Under the pieces are notes generated by a model. That model was not told the origin of the DNA. It saw nothing but the letters and a program-made list of their open reading frames with translations, and did no database searches. From Chaetoceros tenuissimus (Eukaryota > Bacillariophyta > Thalassiosirophyceae > Chaetocerotales > Chaetocerotaceae), in NCBI GenBank assembly GCA_021927905.1, contig BLLK01000023.1:806001-870000 (forward strand): a stretch of 64,000 nt of DNA, read 5' to 3'. Position numbers and translations under genes: made by a program. Position 1 is the stretch's first letter; every line of letters begins with the position of its first letter. Shown here one piece after another: positions 42,337 through 53,636 of this stretch.

Positions 42337-44346
42337 ATGACAGCATCATCATTTCCTAGTCTATTAGAAGGCGTTCGTAAAACAGTAGGAGAGGATCTCA
42401 TGTCCAAAATCACATCCTGTAAAATTCTGTTGGTCGGATCTGGAGGTACGAAAGATATGTTTACATGTCACATCTTTACTCTTTCTATATATTCTAACCT
42501 CCTAACTCTTTTACTAGGAATTGGCTGTGAACTCCTAAAGAATCTCGCACTCTCGGGCTTCACTCACATTGAAACGATCGACCTCGACACCATCGACGTC
42601 TCCAACTTGAACCGACAATTTCTATTCCGAAGACATCACGTCGGCATGCCCAAATGTACAGTCGCCACTCAAGTAGCTCTCGCAATGCTTCCAAGTAACC
42701 ACGACGAAGCAAAGTATCTCGCTCATCACGGTAACGTATGTGATAACTCGAAATTCAACGTTCAATACGTCCAAAGCTTCGATTTGGTCTTTAATGCACT
42801 CGATAACGTCACAGCGAGAAGAAGAGTCAATCGTCTCTGTCTCGCTGCATCCGTTCCATTGATTGAAGCAGGAACCACAGGCTACTTAGGTCAAGTCACC
42901 GTCATTGATAAACCTTCCAATGTCGAATGTTATGAATGTCAAGCGAAACCGACTCAAAAGGTTTATCCTATTTGTACCATCCGTTCGACGCCAAGTATGC
43001 CCGTTCATACCATTGTTTGGGCCAAGGAACTTTATAAACTATTGTTTCATCCCAAGGTAGAAGATAGTATGCTCTTTGAAGATCAATCGGGGGATGAATC
43101 ATCTACTTATATGGATCTAGTCATGGCATTGCGTACAATGATTACCAAAGAGAAAGTAAACTTGCCAAAATTGCGCGAAGCAATTTCGCAAGTCATTGTG
43201 GCGCTTTACAATACGGAAATTCAAAAACAATTGGATATGGATCGATTCAAAACTGCACAGAAAGTTCCTACTTGTATCGATAAGGATATGATTGAGTCCT
43301 TATCGAACAATGAAGCATCGATTTCACCTTCTTCCAAACAAGGTTACAAACAGACGGATATCCCAACAAGAGAAGATTGTATTGAAGAATTGGTGGCGTG
43401 TATCCTAGATGCCAAGACTAGACTTGAAAATGATGAAGCTGTATTGCAGGAATTTGATAAAGATTGTTCCTTGGCGATGCGATTCGTCACTTGTTCGTCT
43501 AATTTACGTTCCTATGTGTTTGGAATTGAACCGATCCAATCCTATTACTCCGCCAAAGGTATTGCTGGAAACATTATCCCAGCGATTGCAACTACCAATG
43601 CCATCGTTGCTGGATTGCAGATTTTGCAAGGGTTTCATATTTTGAAAAAACAGATTGAAAATAAACCTGGTGAATTGAATCAAGTATGTTCTTATACATA
43701 TTGTTTGAGGGATAAAACTCGCAAAGGATTTTATTTACAGCCGACTTCTTTACCTGAGCCGAATCCAAAGTGTTTTGTGTGTAAGAATGCATTGATTAAT
43801 CTTTCACTTGATACTAATCAATGGACTCTTGAAGCTTTGTTGAGGCGTATCATCAAGAAGGAACTTGGATTTATGGAGCCTAGTCTCAACATTGGATCTA
43901 GTATCATTTATGAAGAAGGAGAGGATATTGGGAAAGATGAATATGCAGCTGTCACGGCGAAAAAGTTGGTGGATCTTCCAGCTGGTGGTGTGCAGAATGG
44001 AACCATTATTACCATTGAAGATTTTACTCAAGATCTTGAAGTGGAACTATGCATCAATCACAAGACGGAATGGGAACCAAAGGAAGGAGAAGATGCGAAT
44101 GATGATCCTGAAGAACAGTTTATCATTGGAGGTGATAAACCAGTTGTCAAGTCTAGTGGAGAAGGGGACAAGTCTGCAGACAAGGATAATTCTAGTGAAG
44201 CAACCAAGAGTGAAGATGCTGATGAAGATATTGAAATCATGGATGCGGAAGAAGCGGAAAGTGCAGGAAAGAAACGTAGTCTCGAGCATGAAGACGACGA
44301 CATTGAAATTGTTGATGGGGCAACAAAGAAGGCAAGAACAGAGTAA
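42337..44346 (+). CDS. UBA2: SUMO-activating enzyme subunit 2 (UBA2/SAE2)
   Basis: Two exons, 42337-42445 and 42518-44346, give 645 aa. The 72-base intron is a multiple of three with no stop, so a naive reading runs through it; removing it restores LLVGSGG-IGCELLKNLAL, the conserved ATP-binding loop. UBA2 pairs with SAE1 to adenylate SUMO and carry it as a thioester before passing it to UBC9. The sequence shows DLDTIDVSNLNRQFLFRRHHVG (adenylation), catalytic Cys189 in YPICTIRSTP, CYECQAKPT and CFVCKNAL (zinc ligands), and the ubiquitin-like domain at about 465-560. The tail is acidic with DDDIEIVD, a SUMO-interacting-type motif, and a basic KKARTE end, pointing to the nucleus. Confidence 0.93.
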   Translation: MTASSFPSLLEGVRKTVGEDLMSKITSCKILLVGSGGTKDMFTCHIFTLSIYSNLLTLLLGIGCELLKNLALSGFTHIETIDLDTIDVSNLNRQFLFRRHHVGMPKCTVATQVALAMLPSNHDEAKYLAHHGNVCDNSKFNVQYVQSFDLVFNALDNVTARRRVNRLCLAASVPLIEAGTTGYLGQVTVIDKPSNVECYECQAKPTQKVYPICTIRSTPSMPVHTIVWAKELYKLLFHPKVEDSMLFEDQSGDESSTYMDLVMALRTMITKEKVNLPKLREAISQVIVALYNTEIQKQLDMDRFKTAQKVPTCIDKDMIESLSNNEASISPSSKQGYKQTDIPTREDCIEELVACILDAKTRLENDEAVLQEFDKDCSLAMRFVTCSSNLRSYVFGIEPIQSYYSAKGIAGNIIPAIATTNAIVAGLQILQGFHILKKQIENKPGELNQVCSYTYCLRDKTRKGFYLQPTSLPEPNPKCFVCKNALINLSLDTNQWTLEALLRRIIKKELGFMEPSLNIGSSIIYEEGEDIGKDEYAAVTAKKLVDLPAGGVQNGTIITIEDFTQDLEVELCINHKTEWEPKEGEDANDDPEEQFIIGGDKPVVKSSGEGDKSADKDNSSEATKSEDADEDIEIMDAEEAESAGKKRSLEHEDDDIEIVDGATKKARTE

Positions 44347-44416
44347 AAGAGTAATAATAGCAAAAGTTTAGTTGGTATTGTTTATAATAATGTGTATGCA
44401 ATATTCGTATACATTC

Positions 44417-46447
44417 CTACATGCGGAAAACTCCAAACTGAGTTTCATTTGGTTCGCAACCAGACCTCATGGCAACCTCCAACGACATGCCCAATACTCT
44501 TCTAGAATCTGCAGGATTGATAATTCCATCATCCCACAGTCTTGCAGATGAAAAGTAAGCTGAACTCTCATGAGAATACTTTTCTAGAATTGGCTTTTTG
44601 AATTCTTGCTCTTGTTCTTCGGTCCAAGTCTCTCCCATACGTTCTAAATTGTCTCTTTGAATGGTAGAAAGTACAGAGCTAGCTTGTTCTCCTCCCATTA
44701 CTGAAATCTTGGCATTAGGCCACATGTAAAGGAATCTTGGAGAGTAAGCTCTACCGCACATGCCGTAATTTCCAGCACCATAGCTGCCTCCAATAATCAT
44801 TGTAAGTTTGGGCACATTAGCCGTTGCGACAGCTCGAACCATTGCTTGTCCATGTTTTGCCAATCCATTATTCTCACTACGCTTACCAACCATGAAACCA
44901 GTAATGTTCTATTCGTGAAAGGAATTAGTAAAGCTATAGATAGAAATTCGAATATAGTACATACAAATACTTACTTGAAGAAAAATGATTGGAGTACCTC
45001 TTTGGCAACATAGTTGAACAAAGTTGGAAGCCTTCAACGAACTTTCTGAAAAGAGAATACCATTGTTTGCAATAATTCCAACCTTTTTACCATACAGCTC
45101 TCCAAATCCAGTGACTATAGTTGTACCATATTTTGCCTTGTATTCTTGAAAACGAGACCCATCCAATATTCTCGCAATAATCATTCTTACATCAAACGGT
45201 TGTTTCGGATCTGTAGGAATGATGGATCCCAATTCCTCAGGTGAAAACAATGGTTCCTCGTAATCTCTTTCATCTTTAGATTTCTCATCTAGATTAAGTG
45301 TCGCAATGATATTTCGTACAGTAGCAATTCCTTCAATTTCATCCTCTACATAGTAATCACTCACACCACTTGTAGTACAATGAACTTCGGCTCCACCAAG
45401 TTCTTCCGCAGTAACTACTTCACCAGTAGCAGCTTTGACAAGAGGTGGACCTCCAAGAAAGACAGTAGCGTTACCAGCCACCATGACTGTCTCATCACTC
45501 ATGGCTGGAACATATGCTCCTCCTGCAGTACATGATCCAGCAACTAGTGCAATTTGTGGTATACCTTGAGCACTCATATTTGCTTGATTGTAAAAGATTC
45601 TTCCGAAATGATCTTTATCTGGAAACACTTCACTTTGCCTCGGAAGATAAGCTCCGCCACTAAAGTTAAAGGTTGAGATACTATATACATGAAGTATATG
45701 CATAGAAATAGTTATTGAGTCCAATGCTACTTACCTATCCACAATGTAGATACTGTTTAGAAAGAATACAGATCGTCTGATTAGAACTTAAAGTGTATCA
45801 CATCAAGATCACATTCAAATTGAATCATAAAGTACTCACCAAGGCAACTTATTTTCCATGGCAATCTCTTGAGCTCTCAAATGTTTCTTGACAGTAAGAG
45901 CATGATACGTACCACCCTTAACAGTCGCATCATTCGCAACAATCATACATTTCCTCCCAGCAACTTCTCCAATCCCCGTGACAATCCCAGCACATGGCCA
46001 ATTCATTTCATCACTTTTAAACTCATCATCAGACCATGAATACATACCCGCCAAAGTTGATAATTCTAAAAAAGGTGATCCAAAGTCGATCAAAGTATCT
46101 ATACGTTCTCTAGCCGTCATTTTATTCCTCGCCTTGTGTTTTTGGACTGCAGATGTTCCTCCTCCTTTTTGAACGATTGCAATTCTTTCGTGTAATTGTT
46201 GGACGAGTTTTTTATTTAGATTTTTGGCTGATGTGACTTGTTCACTGTCTTGTAATTTGTAGTTGGAAAGAATGGGAGCTTCTAGAGGAAAACCATCTTG
46301 TCTAGAGTGGTTGTAGCTGTTGCGAGGAGGTTCGTATTCATGTGCGAAAGAAGAGAGAGAACGGACTGCTTGAGTTTGTGTGAAAGCATATCTTGTGTTA
46401 CTGATCCTTTGAGAAAGACGAGACTTGATGAGGAATCTACTCGCCAT
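44417..46447 (-). CDS. MCCC2: Methylcrotonoyl-CoA carboxylase beta subunit, mitochondrial
   Basis: Four exons, 46447-45840, 45752-45735, 45659-44975 and 44908-44417; introns 87, 75 and 66 bases; 600 aa. Exon 2 is an 18-base microexon that restores [17 protein letters not shown]. The product is the carboxyltransferase half of MCC, which with the biotin-carrying alpha subunit converts 3-methylcrotonyl-CoA to 3-methylglutaconyl-CoA in leucine breakdown. The N-terminus ([19 protein letters not shown]) is a mitochondrial presequence. Diagnostic blocks are [65 protein letters not shown] and [19 protein letters not shown]. Length and order agree with MCCC2 rather than propionyl-CoA carboxylase beta. 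Confidence 0.94.
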
Positions 46448-46878
46448 GGCTGCTTGAGTTCAGATTTATGTTTTACATTTTATGAGAGATGGAATAGAAC
46501 AGGTGGTAGTGTATGATGGAAAAGAAGATATGAATTCTTTTCACTTTGATGTCGTGTTCTGATGGATTTTTTGAAACAACAAAAATTCTGAAATCATGTC
46601 AATCTGCAATCCCTGTCGGGAGGGGTCTTGTCCAATACGTGAATCGGTCGTGAATCAATCTTACTAATTTAGTAAAATGATGAATAACTTTGTCGCAAGA
46701 TTTACTGTTTTGCGACAAATTAAATCTGTACCATCATGACTTCGATCAATACACATGGAAGTACGGGTCAATTTCAAAAAAGAAAAACTAATCACTACCC
46801 TTGTTTACACTACAATCCAAGCAATATTTACACATTAATCAATTGAGATCAAGATACAATACATATCTATTTACTACT
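46448..46878. other. Divergent promoter region
   Basis: 431 bases between MCCC2 and the gene at 46879. A plus-strand frame starting at 46801 runs into the next gene, but its first 26 codons start without ATG and are taken as 5' UTR. Confidence 0.4.
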
Positions 46879-49068
46879 ATGAAGCACTTCCAGTTATCGG
46901 ATGAGGCGAGTGTGGATATGGAAGCACCTATCCGGAAAAAGGCTCTTGTACAAAAGTTGAAACTATTCAATAAATTAAAACAAGGAAAGCAACAAATCAA
47001 ACAAAACAGACAGATCATTTCTCCAGAGAATGTAGAAAAGAAGAATCTTGACTTTGATCCTATTGATACTTTGGAACAGGAACGAATGGAATCTACAAAT
47101 AATGGTGATGTTCACTTTGATGTACAATTCAACGAGGCAGATTTTCTTTCAAGCAATCAACATTCTTCCAAACCAAATGATGTTTCCAATGAAGAGACTA
47201 CCGTTGCATCTACACCTTGTGAAGAAGTAATGTCAAGTGAGCAGTGTTTGCAAGATATCATGAAACTAGAGATGGAAACTGAAACTCCACCCATGGCAAG
47301 AATTCATAGTCTACTCAAATTTGATTACAATGCATTGGAGGCTGTAACTCCTGATTACGAAGATGGAAAAAGCCTTGCCTCGAGTTATATCATCAAGAAG
47401 CTTGACTTTGATGACAAGAGTACTCATCCTATCGCCGATGATAACATTGGAGAGAAAAATCCTGTTACTGTGTACAATGAGAGTGCAGTGATTTCATTAA
47501 AAGATATCAAACAAGAAATTAAAGGTATCTGGGACTCAGCGATTGATATGGTTGGTGCCATCACTATACCAGAAGAAAATGACAAGAAAACTAAAGAAGA
47601 ATTTGTATACTCTACAGAGGAATGCAAGGACGACAAGTCTTGTAATGCTGATGTAAATGAAATCCGTATTGTATCCCTCAAGAATGTAGACAAGAAAAAG
47701 AAAGGTGACAGACAGCAAGAAGCACTGGAAGTCAAGTACCAGACACCCTCTAAAGAAAATATTACAAAGAGACAAACCATTATTATCCCAAGAGATGATG
47801 ATGATGATGATGCTGAGGTAGTATCGTGTGAAAAGACTGAATTTGCATCAAACGTTCATCAAGTAACTCCTGACCTCAACGACAGTGATGTATTTGAAGA
47901 TATTGAGGATGATTATGAAGAATATTTGGATTCTCCAGACAAGGAGATTCATACCAAGGCAGTTTCAAAGAAAGTCATCGACTCAGCCTTTGATAATCAA
48001 AACAGCTACTCGCCCTTTGAGAAAATATTGAGCAAGTGTCAAAAGAATGTAGATGAGCAAAGTGATTTGTTTCAGGTGGATGTTGAAGAGGAAGTTCAAC
48101 CTCAGATTGAAACTGATATTGATCCAGCATTTGATGTAAGTGTTAGCTTCTCTCCTTTTGAAAAAAAGAGAGATGTAAACGCTGAAGACAAAATCGTTGT
48201 ATTTGACAACACTGAGGAGAAGTTGCAAATAGATGCTGGAAAACTTGATTCTTCGTTTGATGTTGGTACAAGTTTTTCTCCGTTCGAGAAGAAAATGAAC
48301 AAAAACAATATAGTAGATCAAGAGTTACATTTATCAAGTACAAGTGACAATGAAGAGATAGCACTAGAATCGATGGCAATGAACATGAATACTCCCAAGA
48401 AAGTAAGCATAGAAGATTTCTCTGGTGAATTTCCGACCCCAAAATGGGTAAATGATGATGAAGATGCACTATCAGACTTTCCTTCTCCTACATGGGATAC
48501 AGTAGGATTATCCAAGTCTCCTAATCTTGCAAAAGAGAATAGAGAAGTGAATAGCGCAAAAGATATCTCGATTATCCATTCTGATGCAAAGACTTTACTA
48601 GAGTCCCTCAAACATTTGAGGAAGAGTACATCTTTACAGAACAAAAGGTCTGGTGAATCAACTATTGATACTGCCATAGTCGCAATGGCTGAAGAATGCA
48701 AAATTAGACTGGAAAAGAACATTTCAAAATTTTCTGGTACAGACTGCTCCTTTTCCAAATCAAGCAATGAGAGAAATGTTTGCAGTCCTACAGAAATCCA
48801 GCATTTTCCTTCAACAAAGACTTGTAATAATGAAAACAAGGCGAGTGAAGAATGCACAAGTATGAAGCCTACACAAATGATGTTATGTCCAGTTGATGAG
48901 TTTACCTCAAGGCATGATAACTGCCCAGTCGATGAAGCTCACTTCGATACTCATGTTCATGTGGAAAAAGAAGTTGTTTCACCACCACAAACTTCACAGT
49001 TTGAGTCAAAGAAAGTATCTCCTTCCCTTGCTGAGAGAATTGCGTTACTACAGCAAAATTTTAGATAA
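46879..49068 (+). CDS. Acidic, low-complexity protein with three FD-SPFEK motifs, function unknown
   Basis: Single exon; I take ATG 46879 (MKHFQLSDEASVDMEAP), 729 aa. An early helix is basic (RKKALVQKLKLFNKLKQGKQQIKQNRQ); the rest is acidic and probably disordered. A 14-residue motif occurs three times: SAFDNQNSYSPFEK, PAFDVSVSFSPFEK and SSFDVGTSFSPFEK, with its SYSPF/SFSPF core near residues 376, 423 and 465. Another pair, GEFPTPKWVNDDE and SDFPSPTWD, looks related. The C-terminus ends in SLAERIALLQQNFR, helical. Such repeated short motifs usually dock a partner; SP/TP sites suggest Pro-directed kinase control. No known family. It is convergent with the next gene. Confidence 0.65.
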   Translation: MKHFQLSDEASVDMEAPIRKKALVQKLKLFNKLKQGKQQIKQNRQIISPENVEKKNLDFDPIDTLEQERMESTNNGDVHFDVQFNEADFLSSNQHSSKPNDVSNEETTVASTPCEEVMSSEQCLQDIMKLEMETETPPMARIHSLLKFDYNALEAVTPDYEDGKSLASSYIIKKLDFDDKSTHPIADDNIGEKNPVTVYNESAVISLKDIKQEIKGIWDSAIDMVGAITIPEENDKKTKEEFVYSTEECKDDKSCNADVNEIRIVSLKNVDKKKKGDRQQEALEVKYQTPSKENITKRQTIIIPRDDDDDDAEVVSCEKTEFASNVHQVTPDLNDSDVFEDIEDDYEEYLDSPDKEIHTKAVSKKVIDSAFDNQNSYSPFEKILSKCQKNVDEQSDLFQVDVEEEVQPQIETDIDPAFDVSVSFSPFEKKRDVNAEDKIVVFDNTEEKLQIDAGKLDSSFDVGTSFSPFEKKMNKNNIVDQELHLSSTSDNEEIALESMAMNMNTPKKVSIEDFSGEFPTPKWVNDDEDALSDFPSPTWDTVGLSKSPNLAKENREVNSAKDISIIHSDAKTLLESLKHLRKSTSLQNKRSGESTIDTAIVAMAEECKIRLEKNISKFSGTDCSFSKSSNERNVCSPTEIQHFPSTKTCNNENKASEECTSMKPTQMMLCPVDEFTSRHDNCPVDEAHFDTHVHVEKEVVSPPQTSQFESKKVSPSLAERIALLQQNFR

Positions 49069-49168
49069 AAATATAGATGTTTATAGACCCCCTAGAATTT
49101 TGATTAATACAAATAGATAACCCTATCTAAGTTACATTTTTATTATTTGGTTATACAACGCAAGATAT

Positions 49169-52100
49169 CTAACTTTCATTGACTGACTTCAGACTTCTTT
49201 CAAAGAACTCGAGGCGCTGATGTAATTTACCCGATAATCTTTGCTTGTTTGTTGTAGATTTTATAGATGGCTTTTCAGAATCCTTTCTTCCTGAAGACTC
49301 CTTATTATCTTCATCAGTAATCTTACTCAGTCTTCTTTCTCTAAACTTGGCCTTCAGACGAGCTTTGGCTCCATCCTGATCCGGATCAGTCCCTACAGTG
49401 GAGGCGGCATATATCAAAGACTTCTGCGTGGTTGAATCAAAAGATGCATCTTTTAGTTTTGCTGTAAGTTCTGAGAGAAGAGAATGAGTTTTTAGTTTTG
49501 CTTCATAGTCGGATGCCATTATTGCGCTTTGAGCTTCAAGATTATCAAGTTTTTGCTGTGAAACAACAGTATATGATTAGGTTCTGATTGATTGCAAGGG
49601 GGCAGCAAAACGCATATGTGCACTTACCCTCAATTCAACAAGTTCCTTTTCTTTATTTTCAATTTCCTTAGCTGCAATCTCAGCATTCAATTCTGCCCTC
49701 TGTGCTCTTCGAGCCAAACGCTCTCTTTCATAGCTACCATTGGAAGAATCCGAAGATTCACTTCTACTACTTCTACAGTCTTCATCATCGCTACTGCTTG
49801 AATCGTCCATATCCTCCAACATATCCTCATATTCTTTGACTAGACTTTCGATTTCGTGTTTCACGCTTTCAAAAGCCCTCTCTGCTTTTTCTAATTTGGA
49901 GGTCAAAGCCTCCACCTCAACCATAACCTCAAAGTATTCAAGTTCTGCATCACTCATTTCTCCCAACGTCTCTAAAAAGTCTTCTGCAATCTCAAGGCTA
50001 TTCTTACGAGCAATTGCTTCATTCAAATCCTCTCGCAAAATCTAGGAACAAATTGTGAGGATTGCTCAGAAAAGCCATTTGAATTAAAAATATTAACGAA
50101 AATTCATTTTACGTACCTCGCAATGTTCATGAGTAAGTTTCAACAACATACTTTGACAATCTCCTTCCGTAAAGATATCAGTACCTCGTAAAGTTTTGGA
50201 TCCAAAGCATGCAAGTAAAGAGAGATCCGTGTCATCACACCAATCAATTCTTTCATAAACTATTTGCACCTTACTACAAGTACTATCAAGACTATCCAAA
50301 GAAGTTGAAGAGGTACTTCCATTGGAACTGATGGGTCTACTGCTCCTTTTGACATAGAAATCTCTTTCCCCAATCAGATTCTTTGCCGTGATTGCATCTT
50401 TTGGGCATGTTCCTTCCCGCCAAGCCTTTGAGACAATTACAGCATCACGAACTCTACATTTTGTTTGATAGTGATTTGTCAACACAATATCATCTACAAC
50501 AGTAGTTCCACCCATTCGTTCAAAACCTCTTTCAATATCACTTGCCATGATTCGACTTCTGAATTCAACCAAAGCAAAGGATTGTTTTGCACCCTCATCT
50601 TCACCAGAGTAGGAACCTCGACTTGTGAATTTACTCATGTTTCTGTATGCCTTGACAAGCATCTTATTTTGTTCCTCATTTACTCGATATTGAGACAAAT
50701 TGTGGTCAGAACCACCATCTTCCGAGTCACTTGAAGAAGAAGATGATGAAAAATACCCATCGTCATCATCTTCCTGATTCAGAATAGCAGTTCCTTTTCT
50801 AGTAGTTGCAGCGTAATCTGTATCCGAATCTGTAAGACCAGCATCAAAGTCATGAGACCTTTGTCGTCGTGCATAATCTTCCGAGGTAGTTTGTACGGTA
50901 GAGAAAGAAGCATTCAACCTAACAATATCCACTTGCGACTGCATCTTTTCAAGCCTACTGTTGGATTCCACAGACGCATCCGAGTTTTCCGCTTGCATAC
51001 TACTGACACTAATATCCTCGTCCTCATTCTCCTCTACATCCAGTTTAGCATGAAGCGCATACTTTTTCGGCGTCACAGTATTGGTAGCCACGGTACTTGC
51101 AGAGGTAACACTCAAATCATCAATCAAATTGGGCACATCTTGCGTTTTATTAATAAAACCTTTGTATCCCTTGACATTAGCTCCATGTGCCACCGTCTGA
51201 AAAGTACATTCCCGATCTTTCAAAGCAGCCGCACACAATCTCGCCACCCCATTCTTATCTGTAAGATTTTGTCTCCGTGCCCTTTCTTCCAAACTAGGTG
51301 ATAGTTTTCCAGCAGATTTGATACGAGTCATGCTATTGGACGTATCAATTCCAAGTTTCTTTTTCCTTGGTGTTGAGAATAACTGTGTAGTGTCCAATTC
51401 ATACACTTCCACCGTATCATGTTCTGGAATGGCAGAATCATGACTAATATTGAGTATATTCCTAGCTGGACTATTGTCTGGAGTACTCTCTACAGAAGTT
51501 GCATGCGATAAGGCTGCTGCTAAATGTCGATCGGATGGTTTTTCATTTGAATACTCCGTGGGATCTTGATCTAAATCCACTACATCTGCATCTTCTTCTT
51601 CTTCTAAAAATGAATCATGAAATTCCGCAACTCTCCTTCTCAATTGTTCAATTTTTCGTCGTCGCACAGATGATCGCCTCTCACCTCTACTACTACTAGT
51701 TTGTTTCTCCTCTCTACTATTACTAGTTTGCATCCATGTATTCGCCATAACCTCCTGTTGTGCACTCTCATGACTGGATTCTTCTTGAACAGTATCATCA
51801 TTATCATTCAAAGTTCCAGGCCACGCTACAGAAACTTTTTGTTCCATAGAATCTCGATTTCTCTGTCGTACTGGAGTACTCTTACTATCTCGACCTCGTA
51901 AATTACGACTGGCATAAAATTCCTTGAACCGCTGCGATCTTGATCTTTTCGAATTTTGAGAATCAGATTCTGTAATATCATTCAATAAACGATTCTCATT
52001 TTGAAACAATTGCTTCGGTTCTACTTTTGACATTCGAGCGGCGGAAGTAAACCTTGGTGAAAATTGCGATATTAAATTTGGTGATGCTTCTTCTTTGTTC

Positions 52101-52180
52101 CATTCAAAAGTTTGAGGCGTGTGTTGGTTTTCATCGTTATGGATTGGGAATCCAAAGGGGTCTAAAATATCTTTTTCCAT
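49169..52180 (-). CDS. Large protein with C-terminal coiled coils, function unknown
   Basis: Three exons, 52180-50117, 50041-49628 and 49555-49169; introns 75 and 72 bases, all phase 0; 954 aa. The first 480 residues are charged and disordered with SRSQRFKEFYASRN and SVRRRKIEQLRRRVAEFHDS. A more ordered region at about 505-690 has FALVEFRSRIMASDIERGFERMGG, HYQTKCRVRDAVIVSKAWREG, VQIVYERIDWCDD and LLKLTHEHCE. Exon 2 is coiled coil (EVEALTSKLEKAERAFESVKHEIE) with a Ser/Asp-rich break, and exon 3 continues the helix and ends basic (GAKARLKAKFRERRLSKI). I do not recognise the family. The layout suggests a structural or cytoskeletal adaptor, but that is a guess. Confidence 0.7.
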
Positions 52181-52603
52181 TTTGAAAGATTAGGAATATT
52201 AGAGATACGTTCTTGCTTCTTATGCTTTGGAAAATGAAGAGAATGGACAGAAGTTAGAAGAGTCTTTCTTTATGTGTTCTTTATGTGTTTCTTGACTCCC
52301 TTTTTTCAATCTCTTGCTGCTTGTATTTGTACTGATACTTTCAGCAGATAATCGAGAACAGTAGGAAGTAAGTAGAGAGCTGAGCAATACAGAGAACGAC
52401 TAAATAGTGATTTGCTCTCTGGAAAATTGAAGAGGCTCTCGTCTCGTCCAACTCCTCTCATCTTTTTGGTTTTTCAATGGTGCACTGGATCTTGTTTACA
52501 AAGAATCGTGTAACTCTTCACGACTCCGTAAAGAACGGTTATAAATGGAACCTCTCTCGTCTGGACGTAGTAGGTCTAAGTACTCTAGTTGTCGTAGGGA
52601 ACC
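52181..52603. other. Intergenic, upstream of duplicated block
   Basis: Promoter side of the 954-aa gene. Nothing else is recognised. The duplicated block begins at 52604. Confidence 0.4.
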
Positions 52604-53113
52604 CTAGATATATACGACAGACACATTTGTTCTAGTCTAGTTTTAGGAATAACTGTTTTATAGGTGTTTCTACTTTTTCATGCAGGTTTTTGTATACACT
52701 AAATACGAATGTGGAAAGGAAGAGGAACATAGGATAGGAAAGTTGCAGAAGTGTAACAACAGATGGGAGGAATGCTGGATTGGAGTAAAATATGTCATGT
52801 CGTCATATATTTAGTCACACTCTGAATGTGTATATTCCGTATAACGTCTAACAGTAATGACCCGTTAGAAATGGCCTGATTTTGCATGTGTGTGATTAGG
52901 TCGCCATAAGTAATTAAGTAATGGACTGTCAGAAATGGCCTGCTTCTGGGATATTCTGTAATTTTCATACTGTATGCAGTCTCAAAGTCTCAGTAATACT
53001 GCATCCACAAAGCCAAACTCCGTGTGAAGCTTCTCGTTTGGCTGGCTGGGTTGGGGTTGCTTGCTTTACGCAATCCAAGAAGAAACAGCATAAAGTCACA
53101 ATCTTTGTACTTC

Positions 53114-53598
53114 TATTATACGGTGATATCAATGGCTTGATATATGGCTAGGTGGATAGACATATTGATCATGTGACACGTCACAGATGGATTGCATTCC
53201 TCATTATTGTTGAGCACATGAGCAATGTTGGATACACCATCACCAACATTGCTGTACTCACACTTTACCTAATACCTACTTAATCAACCTATATCGTATC
53301 TTACTATCGCTTATATATCGCTAGTCAGGATCTCAGGTTGTCGTAGGCATTTAGGTATTTCAGGTGCATCGCTTGATATATGGCTAGGTGGATAGACATA
53401 TTGATCATGTGACACGTCACAGATGGATTGCATTCCTCATTATTGTTGAGCACATGAGCAATGTTGGATACACCATCACCAACATTGCTGTACTCACACT
53501 TTACCTAATACCTACTTAATCAACCTATATCGTATCTTACTATCGCTTATATATCGCTAGTCAGGATCTCAGGTTGTCGTAGGCATTTAGGTATTTCA
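53114..53598. mobile_element. 485-bp insertion flanked by 5-bp duplication ACTTC
   Basis: Present in block 1 and absent from block 2, where the flanks read directly cacttccact. ACTTC occurs at 53109-53113 and again at 53599-53603, as a target-site duplication would. The insert is made mostly of two direct copies of a 228-base unit (53135-53362 and 53371-53598) around the 8 bases ggtgcatc. Each copy has an 11-bp perfect hairpin. It carries no coding frame and no terminal inverted repeats that I can see. It could be a non-autonomous element; the class is unknown. Confidence 0.55.
53135..53598. repeat. Direct repeat pair, 228-bp unit
   Basis: Copies at 53135-53362 and 53371-53598 (236-base period) look identical. 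Inside each, agcaatgttgg and ccaacattgct form an 11-bp stem with an 11-base loop (53221-53253 and 53457-53489). Confidence 0.85.
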
Positions 53599-53636
53599 AC
53601 TTCCACTATTTATATTTACACCGCTTCTATCAAACC

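Noticed and set aside
43865-44371. 168-codon frame overlapping the UBA2 3' end
   Set aside because: Same strand, other frame, inside a well-supported UBA2 exon; composition follows the acidic Lys-rich tail.
53135-53598. LTR pair of a retroelement
   Set aside because: Only 8 bases separate the direct repeats, and no primer-binding site, polypurine tract or coding sequence is seen.
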